Shown one piece after another: positions 38,362-48,403 of a stretch of 64,000 nucleotides of DNA. Under the pieces are notes generated by a model. The model worked only from the letters and a program-made list of their open reading frames with translations. It was not told where the DNA came from and ran no database searches. The stretch comes from Pelagimonas sp. (GTDB lineage Bacteria > Pseudomonadota > Alphaproteobacteria > Rhodobacterales > Rhodobacteraceae): contig JAOARQ010000017.1 of NCBI GenBank assembly GCA_025210455.1, positions 143,705 to 207,704 of the forward strand. Direction: 5' to 3'. Made by a program: the position numbers and the translations under genes. How positions within the stretch are numbered: the first letter of the stretch is position 1; each line of letters begins with the position of its first letter.

Positions 38362-38804
38362 GCCTGCTGCATCTGGCCGGACCTGCGGATATGGAAAGGC
38401 TGTTGAAACTGGTCACAGCCTTTCATGAGGAAATGGGGTTCACCCTGCGCCCGGAACAACGCCAAGCCGCGATTGAGCCCCTGCTGGAAGGATCCCCCCA
38501 TGGGGCAATCTGGTTGATTGGCCCGCGCAAGGCCCCGGTGGGCTATCTGGCGATCACCTTTACATGGTCGCTGGGGTTTGGCCGGCTTGAGGGCTGTCTG
38601 GATGAATTTTTCATCCGCCCCACCGTGCGCAAACGCGGCATGGGCAGCGAAGCTCTGATGGCGATTTCCAAGGCTCTCTCCGAGGCAGGCGTTCAGGCGC
38701 TGTCGCTGGAGGTTGCCAAAACTGACGAAACCACCATCCGCCTATACGAACGCGCGCGGTTTGAACCGCGCGCGCACTACGTCAAAATGACAAAGAAGCT
38801 TTAG
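38358..38804 (+). CDS. GNAT family N-acetyltransferase
   Basis: 148 residues. The acetyl-CoA pyrophosphate loop lies in VRKRGMGSEALMAI (Q/RxxGxG/A type) and the ending YERARFEPRAHYVKM fits the family. ATGA overlap with the nucleoside hydrolase suggests joint expression; substrate unknown. Confidence 0.88.
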   Translation: MSLLHLAGPADMERLLKLVTAFHEEMGFTLRPEQRQAAIEPLLEGSPHGAIWLIGPRKAPVGYLAITFTWSLGFGRLEGCLDEFFIRPTVRKRGMGSEALMAISKALSEAGVQALSLEVAKTDETTIRLYERARFEPRAHYVKMTKKL

Positions 38805-38813
38805 CGCCCCTGT

Positions 38814-40814
38814 TCAACGCACCTGCCCCTTACGGTGCTTCTTAGGAGCCGCCGCCTTGGCTTCGGCGGCGCGGGCTTTGTTTTTCTTGCTGTTGGGCTT
38901 GCCTTTGGGCGGCGGCGGCCCTTTGGGTTTTGAACGTGTCAGCGGTGCATCGCCGCCCTTAGCTTTATCCGAAAACTTTGCCCCATGGCGCGGCTTGCGA
39001 TCTGCGCTGCCTTCTTCCTTTTTCGGGCGGTTAAAGCCGCCTTCTGAGGCTGGTTTGGTCTTGGATTTGGGATCCACAGTGGCCGGTTTCTCGCGGCGGG
39101 GGCGCTCATCGCGCGGGGCCTTGCCCCTATGCTCTTCGCGGGGACCACCACGCCGGTCAAACCGATCATCACGGCCACCGGGTTTGCCACCAAACTTGCC
39201 ACCCGGACGGCGACCGCCAGCGGGCTTACCGCGCCCTGTACGCTCGTCTTCTGGCACCTCATCGGTTTGCGCCAGCATAAGACCCGGCTCCAGCTCCAGC
39301 TTGCTGCCAAGCGCTTCGGCCAAGCCCGGAACCGCGCTTTCGCGCAGCTGTACATAACTTTGATCTTTCTTCACCCGGATCGCGCCAATGTCGCCCTTGT
39401 TGACCCGCGCATTGCGGCAGAGCATCGGCACCAGATTGCGTGGGCCGATATTCTGTTCGCGCCCGCCATTCACCATGAACCAGACCGAAGCGCCAAACTC
39501 TTCGCGCGGGGCCGGTTTCATATTGGGATCTGACAGCTCTTCCGGGGCCGAGCGGGTGGCGCGTAGCAAACGCAGATAAGATGTCGCCAGTTTTTGCGGC
39601 GAGAAGCTTTCCAGCAGTTTCTCAACAGCGGGCAGTTCCGTTTCGGTTGTGCCCTCTTCCCAGATCGGATCCGCCAGCATCCGCTGCTCATCTTTGGCGC
39701 GCACTTCATCCGCAGATGGCGCTGTGCCCCACTCTGCTTTCAGCTTGGCCCAGCCCAGCAGGCGATGCGCCTTTTTCTGGGTTTTCTTGGTCACCACCAG
39801 CGCCGAGACCCCTTTGCGCCCCGCGCGGCCCGTCCGGCCAGAGCGGTGCAGCAGGGTTTCATGGCTTGACGGCAGTTCCGCATGGACAACCAGATCCAGC
39901 ATCGGCAGGTCAATCCCGCGCGCCGCCACATCGGTGGCTACACAGACCTGCGCCCGACCGTCGCGCATGGCCTGCAACGCATTGGTGCGCTCGGACTGGG
40001 TCAGTTCCCCAGACAGGGCCACAACATTGAACCCACGGTTTGACAGACGCGTCGTCAGGCGGGCCACCATCGCGCGGGTATTGGCAAAGACAATCGCGTT
40101 GGGGGCCTCGTAGAACCGCAGCGTGTTGATCACCGCATTGTCCACGTCACGATCAGCGATCAGCATGGCGCGATAATCGATATCCGCGTGCTGCGGGGTC
40201 TCGGATTTGGTGACAATCCGATGCGCATCTTTCTGATAGCTTTTCGCCAGCTCTCCGATGGATTTCGGAACCGTGGCAGAAAACAGCAGGGTCTGGCGAT
40301 CTTCCGGGGCTTCCCCGAGAATGAACTCCAGGTCTTCGCGAAAGCCAAGGTCCAGCATTTCGTCCGCTTCGTCCAGCACCACCGCACGCAGCTGGCTCAG
40401 ATCAATCGCGCCTTTCATGATGTGATCACGCAGACGACCGGGCGTCGCCGCCACGATATGCGCCCCGCGCGACAGCGCCCGGCGTTCGTCGCGAATATCC
40501 ATGCCGCCCACACATGACGCCATCACCGCGCCCGCTTTTTCATACAGCCAGCTCAGTTCGCGTTTGACCTGAAGCGCCAGTTCGCGGGTGGGCGCAATCA
40601 CCAGCGCCAACGGCGCTTCCGGCGCTTCAAAGCGGTCCGCATCCAGAATGGTATCCGCAATCGCCAGACCAAAGCCCAAGGTCTTGCCCGAACCGGTCTG
40701 CGCCGAAACCAACAGGTCAGCGCCGGCATATTCAGGGGCCAGAACCGCTTCTTGCACAGGGGTCAATGACGAATAGCCACGCGCATCCAGCGCGTCACGG
40801 AGGGTCTGTTTCAC
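38814..40814 (-). CDS. DEAD-box RNA helicase with DbpA-type RNA-binding domain
   Basis: 666 residues from a GTG start that has AGGAAAGAG in front. Helicase motifs are AQTGSGKT, PTRELALQ, DEADEMLDLGF, SATVP and HRSGRTGRAG. After the two RecA domains comes a DbpA-like RNA-binding fold (about residues 460-535), then a long Arg/Gly/Lys-rich disordered tail (about 545-666). This build is typical of DeaD/CsdA helicases that remodel rRNA or mRNA in the cold. An antisense frame over the tail is only a shadow of its repetitive codons. Confidence 0.93.
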   Translation of the reverse strand: MKQTLRDALDARGYSSLTPVQEAVLAPEYAGADLLVSAQTGSGKTLGFGLAIADTILDADRFEAPEAPLALVIAPTRELALQVKRELSWLYEKAGAVMASCVGGMDIRDERRALSRGAHIVAATPGRLRDHIMKGAIDLSQLRAVVLDEADEMLDLGFREDLEFILGEAPEDRQTLLFSATVPKSIGELAKSYQKDAHRIVTKSETPQHADIDYRAMLIADRDVDNAVINTLRFYEAPNAIVFANTRAMVARLTTRLSNRGFNVVALSGELTQSERTNALQAMRDGRAQVCVATDVAARGIDLPMLDLVVHAELPSSHETLLHRSGRTGRAGRKGVSALVVTKKTQKKAHRLLGWAKLKAEWGTAPSADEVRAKDEQRMLADPIWEEGTTETELPAVEKLLESFSPQKLATSYLRLLRATRSAPEELSDPNMKPAPREEFGASVWFMVNGGREQNIGPRNLVPMLCRNARVNKGDIGAIRVKKDQSYVQLRESAVPGLAEALGSKLELEPGLMLAQTDEVPEDERTGRGKPAGGRRPGGKFGGKPGGRDDRFDRRGGPREEHRGKAPRDERPRREKPATVDPKSKTKPASEGGFNRPKKEEGSADRKPRHGAKFSDKAKGGDAPLTRSKPKGPPPPKGKPNSKKNKARAAEAKAAAPKKHRKGQVR

Positions 40815-41029
40815 AATCTTCTCTTTCCTGAGGATCGGCCCCAAGACGACACCTGCGCCAGCCATCGGGCCTGCAGCTTTGTATCGTGAAAGAGCACCAA
40901 AGCGCACCTGATACAAACTGCGCACCGGAATGTACAGGGGGTGCGGCGCTTTAACGTAAACGCACTTGTTTTCCCCCGGTCCCATGCCAGATAAGATCTA
41001 TCCAGATCACAGGTTTCAAGAGGCCCGCC

Positions 41030-42445
41030 ATGCTGACCATCCCCTTCGACAACAGCTATGCCCGCCTGCCTGACGGGTTTTATCACAAACAGCCTGCCGA
41101 TCCGGTCAAAGCGCCTGAAATGATTGCCTTCAACCATGATCTGGCCACGGAACTGGGGATCACCGGTGCGGATGATCCTGATCTTGCGCTTTATTTTGCC
41201 GGCAATGCGATCCCGGCTGGGGCGGATCCCCTTGCGCAGCTTTATGCGGGGCATCAGTTTGGGCAGTACAACCCGCAACTGGGGGATGGACGCGCGCTGT
41301 TGTTGGGCGAAGTGATCGACACACAGGGGCAGCGCCGCGACATTCAGTTGAAGGGATCGGGCCAGACCCCATTTTCACGCCGGGGTGATGGGCGCGCCTG
41401 GCTGGGGCCTGTGCTGCGTGAATATGTGGTGTCTGAGGCGATGCACGCCCTTGGCATCCCCACCACCCGGGCGCTGGCGGCCGTGCGCAGCGGAGACCCC
41501 GTCTACCGCGATACCGCCCTGCCCGGCGCTGTGCTGACCCGCGTGGCCAGCAGCCACATCCGCGTGGGCACCTTTCAGATCTTTGCCGCCCGGCAGGATT
41601 GGCAATCGCTGCAAACCCTGTTCGACTATACAGTGGATCGCCACTATCCACATGTCACGTCGCCCGCTCGGCTGCTGCAAGAGGTCTGCAATCGTCAAGC
41701 CAGCCTGATCATGCAGTGGCTGTCGGTGGGCTTTATCCATGGGGTGATGAACACCGACAATTGCACCCTGTCTGGCGAAACCATAGATTACGGCCCCTGC
41801 GCCTTTATGGAAGCCTATCAACCGGATACGGTGTTTTCTTCCATCGACCGCCACGGGCGCTATGCCTATGCGGCGCAGGCCGATGTCATCAGCTGGAACA
41901 TGGCGCAGCTGGCCACCTCGCTGGTGCCACTGGTGCAAGACAGTGATGCTGCAATCAAAGAGTTCACCACCATCATCCACGGCATGCAAGACAGCCTGCG
42001 CCAGCACTGGGCACAGCGCTTTTCTGCCAAACTGGGGATCGCCAGCCCCACAGAGGACGACAAACAGCTGATTGGGGATCTGCTGATCCTGATGGACGCC
42101 AATCAGGCGGATTTCACCAATACCTTCCGCGATCTGCCCACTGAGCACGCCGCCTTGCATTTCAAAGACACTGAGGGGTTTGCCAGCTGGCACGCACGCT
42201 GGCAAAAACGCATCGAAAACGAGGACGCCCCATATGCGCTGATGTCTTCGGTCAACCCCGCCGTGATCCCACGCAATCACCGCATCGAAGAGATGATCAC
42301 CGCCGCCGTCGCAGGCGATGACAGCCTGTTTCACCGGTTGAACGCAGTTCTCGCCAGCCCCTATGCAGATCAGCCAGAACACAACGACCTGCGCGCGCCC
42401 GCCACACCAGAGACCGCCGTCAAAGCCACATTCTGCGGCACCTGA
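41030..42445 (+). CDS. selO: Protein adenylyltransferase SelO
   Basis: 471 residues, the SelO/YdiU (UPF0061) pseudokinase that AMPylates proteins during redox stress. Visible marks are AGHQFGQYNPQLGDGRA near residue 80, DIQLKGSGQTPFSRRGDG, VASSHIRVGTFQ, and the metal-binding HGVMNTDNC and IDYGPCAFMEAY segments. The C-terminal redox cysteine of some members appears as FCGT at the very end. AAGAGG precedes the start. Divergent to the RNA helicase. Confidence 0.95.
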   Translation: MLTIPFDNSYARLPDGFYHKQPADPVKAPEMIAFNHDLATELGITGADDPDLALYFAGNAIPAGADPLAQLYAGHQFGQYNPQLGDGRALLLGEVIDTQGQRRDIQLKGSGQTPFSRRGDGRAWLGPVLREYVVSEAMHALGIPTTRALAAVRSGDPVYRDTALPGAVLTRVASSHIRVGTFQIFAARQDWQSLQTLFDYTVDRHYPHVTSPARLLQEVCNRQASLIMQWLSVGFIHGVMNTDNCTLSGETIDYGPCAFMEAYQPDTVFSSIDRHGRYAYAAQADVISWNMAQLATSLVPLVQDSDAAIKEFTTIIHGMQDSLRQHWAQRFSAKLGIASPTEDDKQLIGDLLILMDANQADFTNTFRDLPTEHAALHFKDTEGFASWHARWQKRIENEDAPYALMSSVNPAVIPRNHRIEEMITAAVAGDDSLFHRLNAVLASPYADQPEHNDLRAPATPETAVKATFCGT

Positions 42446-42571
42446 TCCCTTTTTCCCCGTGGACAGCCCTGCCCTGCCTGCGTCAAATCCGGGCAGATAT
42501 TTATTCCACCTTTGGCGCAGCGCCGGATTTCCGTCACTGTACCGATGGGAACGGCAAGGAAGGGACAGATT

Positions 42572-43384
42572 ATGGGTATGTTGGGCACATTGGCGAAAAT
42601 GGCTGCAGGCTATGCGGCGGCCAAAGGCGTGGAAAAACTGACTTCGGGCGGCGGTCTTGGGGGATTGTTGGGCGGCAACGCGCAACTGCCCGCCTCAGAG
42701 CCAATCGCCGAAGCGCAATCGCAGATGGCCAATCTGATGGGCGACGGCAACCCTATGCAGGCGATGATGTCGATGTTTCAGGGCGGATCCGGCGAAGCGG
42801 CCAATCCGATGGAATCGATCATGCAGGCGGTTCAGGGGTCCGGCTTTGATCTGTCGGCCCTGACCGGTCAGGATCAGGATGGCGGCGCAGGCGGATTGAT
42901 GGGTCAGCTGGGTGGTGGCGCAGGCATCGCGGGCCTTCTGGCCGCTGCCGGAGGCGCAGCCGCAGCAGGCGGTAGCACCATGGGCGGCCTGCTGGACGCT
43001 TTCAACACCAAAGACACCATGCCCGAACTGGAAGAAACCGCCGGGCTGATGTTACGGGCGATGATTCAGGCCGCCAAAGCCGATGGCGATATCGACGAAG
43101 CAGAAAAGACCCGCATTCTGGATACGGTTGGGCAGGATGCGGATGCGCAGGACATTGCCTTTGTCCAGGAGCAACTGGCCGCCCCTCTGGATGCCGAAGC
43201 GCTAGCAGCAGATACCCCGCAGGCTCAGCGCGCGCAGGTCTATTCGGCCTCGCTGATGACCATTCAGGTCGATACCCAGGCCGAAGCGCAATATCTTGAC
43301 ACACTCGCCAAAGCCATGGGGCTGGATCAGGCCACTGTCAACGCGCTGCACATGCAGATGGGCATTCAGCCGCTCTATGCCTGA
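42572..43384 (+). CDS. TerB-like / DUF533 family protein
   Basis: 270 residues. The N-terminal half is a Gly/Ala/Met-rich low-complexity region (GGLGGLLGGN, AAAGGAAAAGG); the C-terminal half is a helical TerB-like domain (LMLRAMIQAAKADGDIDEAEKTRIL with the conserved acidic metal-type positions). DUF533 proteins are usually inner-membrane associated through the glycine-rich part. AAGGAAGGG lies upstream of the start. Function not established. Confidence 0.82.
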   Translation: MGMLGTLAKMAAGYAAAKGVEKLTSGGGLGGLLGGNAQLPASEPIAEAQSQMANLMGDGNPMQAMMSMFQGGSGEAANPMESIMQAVQGSGFDLSALTGQDQDGGAGGLMGQLGGGAGIAGLLAAAGGAAAAGGSTMGGLLDAFNTKDTMPELEETAGLMLRAMIQAAKADGDIDEAEKTRILDTVGQDADAQDIAFVQEQLAAPLDAEALAADTPQAQRAQVYSASLMTIQVDTQAEAQYLDTLAKAMGLDQATVNALHMQMGIQPLYA

Positions 43385-43471
43385 TGGCTCTCCCCCCTGA
43401 TCCACGAATTTACTTGGCTCGGGGGGGGACATTGCCTAAAGAGACGATCCAACGAAACCGGGGGACGGGCA

Positions 43472-43885
43472 ATGACAGATACCATCCTTGAGCGCTGCGC
43501 CGCAAAAGGGCTGCGCATGACAGAACAGCGTCGTGTGATCGCCGAGGTGCTGGAAACATCGCGTGATCACCCCGACGTCGAAGAACTCTATGCCCGCGCC
43601 GCAACCCGTGATCCGAATATCTCGATTGCCACGGTCTACCGCACGGTCAAACTGTTCGAAGAGGCTGGCATTCTGGAACGGGTTGATTTCGGGGATGGCC
43701 GCGCCCGCTACGAAGACGCTGAACGCGAACATCATGACCACCTGATCGACCTGAGCACCGGCGATGTGATCGAATTTGTCGATCCCGAAATCGAAGCGCT
43801 TCAGGAAAAGATCGCCCAAAAGCTGGGCTATCGTCTGAAAGGCCACAAACTGGAACTGTACGGCGTGCCGATCAAGAAAGACTGA
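43472..43885 (+). CDS. Fur family metal-dependent regulator (Fur/Mur)
   Basis: 137 residues. A winged helix (RMTEQRRVIAEVL, ISIATVYRTVKLFEEAGIL) precedes a dimerisation domain with the metal-binding EREHHDHLID. There is no C-terminal CxxC pair and no HHH haem motif of Irr, so this is a Fur/Mur-type protein, which in Rhodobacterales often senses manganese. Regulated genes cannot be told from the window. Confidence 0.88.
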   Translation: MTDTILERCAAKGLRMTEQRRVIAEVLETSRDHPDVEELYARAATRDPNISIATVYRTVKLFEEAGILERVDFGDGRARYEDAEREHHDHLIDLSTGDVIEFVDPEIEALQEKIAQKLGYRLKGHKLELYGVPIKKD

Positions 43886-43906
43886 GGCTGCGAACCGGGG
43901 CCGCAA

Positions 43907-44917
43907 CTATCCGAGCCGATAGGCCCCGGGGGCGGTGCCCGTCCAGCGTTTGAACGCCTTGTGAAAATTCGCGGCGGAGGAAAACCCGATATCCTGCGAA
44001 ATCTCTTCGATGTTCTTGCGTCCCTCCTGTAAATCCCGGATCGCCAGATCACGCCGCAGCTCATCCTTGATTTCCTGAAACGAGGTCCCCTCGCCTTCCA
44101 GCCGCCGCATCAGGGTCCGCGGCGTGATGGTCAGCCAGGCTGCCGCATTGACCAGCTGGCAGTCTTCCCACTCCGATTGGTAAAGAAACTCACGCACCTG
44201 CAACGACTGTGTGTGTTCGCGCAGATTGGTGAACATCCAGTCACGTGGGGCACGCTGCAGAAACTCATCCATCTCAGCCGCCGTGCGCGCCTGCGTCGGC
44301 CCCAGCTTATCCATGTCAAAGGTCAGCGCAGAATAGGCCGCGCCAAAGCTGGCCCGCGCCGGAAAAATCACATCATAATCCGCTGAAAACGTCGGCTGAG
44401 CAAAGGCAAACTGTACCGCCGAAACCGACACCTCATGCCCTGCTAGCCAGGACAGCAGCCCATGCGCCAGCTTGAGGATCAGCAGATGACCAAAGCGCTG
44501 CGGCTCTTGCGGGCCGATCTCGTGCAATGACAGCACCAGTAGCCGCTCGGATTGGGTCAGCTGAAACTGATAGTCATCCAGCAGCAGGTTCCAAAAAGTC
44601 GAATAACGATACAGCACGGACGCCAGCGACGTGGCATCGCGCACCGTGGACAGCAGATGCTGCAAAGCACGTGGACGGATCTGGCGGCTCCAGAGTCCGG
44701 TCATTTCATCCTGCGTTTCCGGCGCCGCAATCTGATAGAGCCGCACAATCTGATCCAGCGTCACCCTCTGCGCAGGCGCATGTAACCCGGTGCTCTGCAG
44801 GATCCTGTCCATCTGCGCGGGTGTGCTGCAGCGGCGAATGCCCTGCAACCAGTCCTGTACAAAATCGGCGGATACGGTGGAAAGGCTGGGGGGGTTGGGC
44901 GGGATGCTGTCGGGCAT
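43907..44917 (-). CDS. AraC family regulator (OruR/ArgR-type N-terminal domain)
   Basis: 336 residues. The N-terminal half is an arabinose_bd-type sensor domain and the C-terminal part carries the AraC double HTH (VNAAAWLTITPRTLMRRLEGEGTSF and NIEEISQDIGFSSAANFHKAFKRWTG). It is divergent to the acyl-CoA dehydrogenase/hydratase pair across about 115 bases and is a good candidate for its regulator. Confidence 0.9.
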   Translation of the reverse strand: MPDSIPPNPPSLSTVSADFVQDWLQGIRRCSTPAQMDRILQSTGLHAPAQRVTLDQIVRLYQIAAPETQDEMTGLWSRQIRPRALQHLLSTVRDATSLASVLYRYSTFWNLLLDDYQFQLTQSERLLVLSLHEIGPQEPQRFGHLLILKLAHGLLSWLAGHEVSVSAVQFAFAQPTFSADYDVIFPARASFGAAYSALTFDMDKLGPTQARTAAEMDEFLQRAPRDWMFTNLREHTQSLQVREFLYQSEWEDCQLVNAAAWLTITPRTLMRRLEGEGTSFQEIKDELRRDLAIRDLQEGRKNIEEISQDIGFSSAANFHKAFKRWTGTAPGAYRLG

Positions 44918-45031
44918 AAAACCTGACTACCCCGAATTGTCAGTTTTGGAAAGTCCAATGTCCAAATGCAACCTAGAACCCCCGCCACCCTGTCGATATC
45001 TGACAGGAAACGCGTTATTCAAGAGGCTCCG

Positions 45032-46795
45032 ATGACCTACCAGGCTCCGCTTAAAGATATTCTGTTCAATCTCGAACACCTGTCACACTGGGATAAGGTC
45101 TCTGCCCTGCCCGCTTACCTAGACATCGGTCAGGATGATGCGGCTGCCGCGCTGGAAGCCTTTGGCCGCTTTTGCGCTGAACAGATCGCGCCTTTGGCAA
45201 AAATCGGCGATGAGGCCCATGCCCAGCACAAAGATGGCAAGGTGATCCTGCCCAAAGAATTCCACGACGCCTATGCGCAGTTTGTCGAAATGGGCTGGCA
45301 AAGCCTTGTGCACCCGGCAGATCACGGCGGCATGGGCCTGCCCAAAGTTGTGGGCGGCGCAGCGACCGAGATCGTCAATAGCGCCGACATGAGCTTTGGT
45401 CTCTGCCCGCTTTTGACCGATGGCGCAATTGAGGCACTGCTGCTGTCCGGCTCGGACGCGCAAAAAGAAACCTATCTGGAAAAGCTGATCATGGGCCAGT
45501 GGTCTGGCACCATGAACCTGACCGAACCTCAGGCCGGCAGCGATCTGGGCCGCGTGCGCACCAAAGCAGAACCCAATGGTGACGGATCTTTTGCCATTAC
45601 GGGCACCAAGATCTTTATCACCTTCGGTGAACATGATCTGTCGGAAAACATCATCCATCTGGTGCTGGCCCGCACCCCCAACGGCCCCGCAGGCCCCAAA
45701 GGGCTAAGCCTGTATATCGTGCCCAAGTTCATGGTGAACGAAGACGGCACTCTGGGCGAACGCAACACCGTCGAATGTGTCAGCATCGAAGACAAGCTGG
45801 GCGTGCGCGCCAGCCCCACCGCTGTGCTGGAATACAGCGCCGCACGTGGCTTTCTGATTGGTGAAGAAAACCGCGGCCTGGAATATATGTTCATCATGAT
45901 GAACGCCGCACGGTTTTCGGTGGGTGTTCAGGGAGTGGCGGTTTCAGAACGGGCCTATCAGCATGCGCTGGCCTATACTCAGGACCGTGTGCAAAGCCGC
46001 CCTGTGGATGGCAGCGTCAAAGACGCGGTTGCCATTATCAACCACCCGGATATCCGCCGTAGCCTGCTGAAGATGCGCGCCCTGACCGAAGGCGGCCGCG
46101 CCTTGGCCATGTCCGCTGCGGGCTGGCTGGATCTGGCCCATCACACCGGTGACAAGGATACCACCTTCATGGCCGAGTTCATGGTGCCGCTGGTCAAAGG
46201 ATTCTGCACCGAGAAATCTCTGGAAGTGACCTCTATCGGCGTGCAATGCCACGGCGGCATGGGCTTTATCGAAGAGACCGGTGTTGCGCAGTGGTATCGC
46301 GATGCGCGCATCCTGCCAATCTATGAGGGCACGACTGCCATTCAGGCCAACGATCTTCTGGGCCGCAAAGTGCTGCGCGATGGCGGCAAAACCGCTCAGC
46401 GTTTCTCCTCCATGGTGCAGGACACCATCGACGCGCTGTCAAATGGTGGCGCACAGGCACAGGTGATCGCAGCGCGCCTTTCTGAGGCCAAAGCCCATTT
46501 CGACCAATGCCTGAACTGGCTGCTGTCCAATGTGCGCGGCACCCCCAATGCCGCCTTTGCCGGCACCGTGCCATTCTTGATGCTGACCGGCAATCTGGCC
46601 GCGGGCTGGCAGATGGGCCGCGCCGCGCTGGTGGCCGAAGAAAAGCTGGCAGCAGGCGAAGACAAAGACTTCATGGCCGACAAACTGGCGATGGCGCAGG
46701 TCTATGCCCAGCATGTGCTAGTCGAAACCCAGACCGAGGCCGCCCGCATCCTTTCGGGTGCTGATGCGCTCTATGAAGACGGTATCACTCTGTAA
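45032..46795 (+). CDS. dmdC: Acyl-CoA dehydrogenase, DmdC-like (3-methylmercaptopropionyl-CoA dehydrogenase)
   Basis: 587 residues, about 200 longer than ordinary acyl-CoA dehydrogenases owing to the N-terminal extension ([23 protein letters not shown]) and the extra C-terminal domain typical of DmdC and AidB-like enzymes. FAD-binding [22 protein letters not shown] and the late [14 protein letters not shown] with catalytic Glu are present. DmdC oxidises methylmercaptopropionyl-CoA in the DMSP demethylation route. The assignment rests on length and on the DmdD-like gene directly downstream; general fatty acyl-CoA use is the alternative. Start chosen with AAGAGG upstream. Confidence 0.75.
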   Translation: MTYQAPLKDILFNLEHLSHWDKVSALPAYLDIGQDDAAAALEAFGRFCAEQIAPLAKIGDEAHAQHKDGKVILPKEFHDAYAQFVEMGWQSLVHPADHGGMGLPKVVGGAATEIVNSADMSFGLCPLLTDGAIEALLLSGSDAQKETYLEKLIMGQWSGTMNLTEPQAGSDLGRVRTKAEPNGDGSFAITGTKIFITFGEHDLSENIIHLVLARTPNGPAGPKGLSLYIVPKFMVNEDGTLGERNTVECVSIEDKLGVRASPTAVLEYSAARGFLIGEENRGLEYMFIMMNAARFSVGVQGVAVSERAYQHALAYTQDRVQSRPVDGSVKDAVAIINHPDIRRSLLKMRALTEGGRALAMSAAGWLDLAHHTGDKDTTFMAEFMVPLVKGFCTEKSLEVTSIGVQCHGGMGFIEETGVAQWYRDARILPIYEGTTAIQANDLLGRKVLRDGGKTAQRFSSMVQDTIDALSNGGAQAQVIAARLSEAKAHFDQCLNWLLSNVRGTPNAAFAGTVPFLMLTGNLAAGWQMGRAALVAEEKLAAGEDKDFMADKLAMAQVYAQHVLVETQTEAARILSGADALYEDGITL

Positions 46796-46830
46796 TCCGG
46801 GCCTGGCCCAGACATATAAGGAAAATAACA

Positions 46831-47637
46831 ATGGTTGATCAGGCTTTCCTGCAAGGTTTTGAACGTCTCGATCTGGAAGAGCGCGACAATGGCGTGGTGG
46901 TTGTCACCCTGAACCGCCCGGAAAAGCGCAATGCGCTGGATGTGCTGACCATCGAAGAGCTGGTACGCTTTTTCAGCGGTGCGCATCAGGCCAAAGTGGG
47001 CGCGGTTGTTCTGGCCGGCGCCGGTGATCACTTCTGCGCTGGTCTTGATCTGGTGGAACACTGGAAAGCAGACCGCAGCCCGGCAGATTTCATGCATGTC
47101 TGCCTGCGCTGGCATGAAGCCTTCAACAAGATGGAATATGGCGGTGTGCCTATCATCGCTGCGCTCAAGGGCGCGGTTGTGGGCGGCGGTCTGGAACTGG
47201 CCAGTTCGGCGCATGTGCGCGTGATGAATGAAAGCACCTATTTTGCCCTGCCCGAAGGCCAGCGCGGTATCTTTACCGGTGGCGGCGCCACCATCCGCGT
47301 GTCAGACATGATCGGCAAATACCGCATGATCGACATGATCCTGACCGGCCGTGTCTATCAGGGCCAGGAAGCAGCCGACCTGGGGTTGGCGCAATATCTG
47401 GTCGAAGGCTCGACCATGGATAAGGCTTTGGAATTGGCGGATAAAGTGGCGCAGAACCTGCCGCTGACCAACTTTGCCATCTGCTCTGCCATCAGCCACA
47501 TGAACAACATGTCTGGCCTAGATGCGGCCTATGCCGAAGCCATGGTGGGCGGGATCGTCAACACCCAACCCGCCGCCCGCGCCCGCCTTGAGGCCTTCGC
47601 CAACAAAACCGCTGCCCGCGTGCGACCCAACGACTGA
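46831..47637 (+). CDS. dmdD: Enoyl-CoA hydratase, DmdD-like (methylthioacryloyl-CoA hydratase)
   Basis: 268 residues of the crotonase family. Oxyanion-hole segments are [14 protein letters not shown] and [14 protein letters not shown]; the two catalytic glutamates are Glu122 and Glu142, one residue off from Glu121/Glu141 reported for Ruegeria DmdD. That enzyme hydrates methylthioacryloyl-CoA and then hydrolyses it to acetaldehyde, methanethiol, CoA and CO2. Adjacent dmdC-dmdD genes are known from Ruegeria. AAGGAAA precedes the start and a hairpin follows the stop. Assignment is by context and pattern. Confidence 0.72.
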   Translation: MVDQAFLQGFERLDLEERDNGVVVVTLNRPEKRNALDVLTIEELVRFFSGAHQAKVGAVVLAGAGDHFCAGLDLVEHWKADRSPADFMHVCLRWHEAFNKMEYGGVPIIAALKGAVVGGGLELASSAHVRVMNESTYFALPEGQRGIFTGGGATIRVSDMIGKYRMIDMILTGRVYQGQEAADLGLAQYLVEGSTMDKALELADKVAQNLPLTNFAICSAISHMNNMSGLDAAYAEAMVGGIVNTQPAARARLEAFANKTAARVRPND

Positions 47638-47644
47638 CAAACCA

Positions 47645-47672
47645 CAGAAGGCAGGCCCGCTCCTGCCTTCTG
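47645..47672 (+). terminator. Hairpin after dmdD
   Basis: A perfect 11-bp stem CAGAAGGCAGG / CCTGCCTTCTG with a 6-base loop, 7 bases after the stop codon. No long T run. Confidence 0.7.
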
Positions 47673-47693
47673 ACTTCCCGCTTGCACGACGGC

Positions 47694-47880
47694 TTAGAAA
47701 TCCAGAAACATAGAGGTGGTTTGGTCTGTTTGAACAGTTTTGAGCCGTATCTTAAGTGGATTTCCCGCTCGGTTATGCCGCCACCGGAATTGGTGACGAG
47801 GGTTGAGATATGCCTGATCGGGTGTCTGTCCGTCCAGTGATGAATGTCTGACGTCAGAACCAATGGGACAGTTTAGTTTG
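47694..47880 (-). pseudogene. C-terminal remnant of an IS3-type transposase (OrfB tail)
   Basis: On the minus strand a frame reads HSSLDGQTPDQAYLNP, which resembles the end of IS3-family integrase-core transposases (the H-S-L-x-G-x-T-P-D-x-A-Y pattern). The rest of the transposase is missing: going upstream in this frame, similarity is lost where the next IS remnant begins. It marks the start of the rearranged region after dmdD. Confidence 0.5.
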
Positions 47881-47929
47881 ATTTGATAAGAGAGGGTTTC
47901 TTGCACATTGTAACCACCAAGGAGTGGAG

Positions 47930-48304
47930 ATGAGACAGAAACCCGGAACCAAGCAGAGCCACGATGAGAAAGTCGTTAAGGACATCCGCCTGGCCTCCCG
48001 CAAACAGTATTCGGCGGAAGAGAAGATCACGATCGTGCTGGACGGCCTGAAGGGCGAGGACAGCATTGCTGAACTGTGCCGCCGCGAAGGCATTGCCCAG
48101 AGCCTCTATTACAGCTGATCCAAGGAATTCCTCGAAGCTGGGAAGAAGCGCCTGGCGGGCGACACGGCGCGTGCTGCGACGTCGACCGAGGTCAAGGAGT
48201 TGCGTCGTGAGGCCCGCGACCTGAAGGAGGTCGTGGCCGAGCAGGCGCTAGAGCTGCGTCTTCTCAAAAAAAGCATGATCGCGGATGGGTGCGACGACGA
48301 ATAA
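47930..48304 (+). pseudogene. IS3-family transposase OrfA with in-frame TGA
   Basis: Reads MRQKPGTKQSHDEK ... SAELC-type HTH (IAELCRREGIAQSLYYS), then TGA at 48116-48118, then continues in the same frame as SKEFLEAGKKRLAGD through a leucine-zipper-like part to LLKKSMIADG and a TAA. In relatives the codon at the TGA is usually tryptophan, so TGG to TGA is the likely change. AAGGAGTGGAG precedes the ATG. A run of seven A residues (48266-48272) is the usual -1 slip site for the OrfAB fusion. The element is dead because both OrfA and OrfB are broken. Confidence 0.82.
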
Positions 48305-48403
48305 GATATCCCGCATCCGAGAGACTAGAGATCATCCGCTTGGTTGAGCAGTCCCACCTGCCGACCAAACGAACGCTGGACAAACTGGGCATCCCCAGAG
48401 CGG
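48302..48403 (+). pseudogene. 5' fragment of IS3-family OrfB
   Basis: The frame reads RYPASERLEIIRLVEQ, then KLGIPRA, the standard N-terminus of OrfB of this element type. It then switches abruptly to unrelated sequence at about 48403, where the integrase core should begin. Confidence 0.7.

Noticed and set aside
38857..39357. Plus-strand frame over the helicase tail
   Set aside because: Complement of the Arg/Gly/Lys-rich disordered tail; low complexity explains the open frame.
41375..42685. 436-codon open frame on the minus strand
   Set aside because: Antisense to selO, whose motifs are unambiguous; its His/Gly/Gln-rich product is typical of a shadow.
48116..48118. TGA in the IS3 OrfA as a selenocysteine or recoding site
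   Set aside because: No SECIS-like hairpin was seen, selenocysteine is unknown in these transposases, and OrfB is also truncated, so a dead element is simpler.
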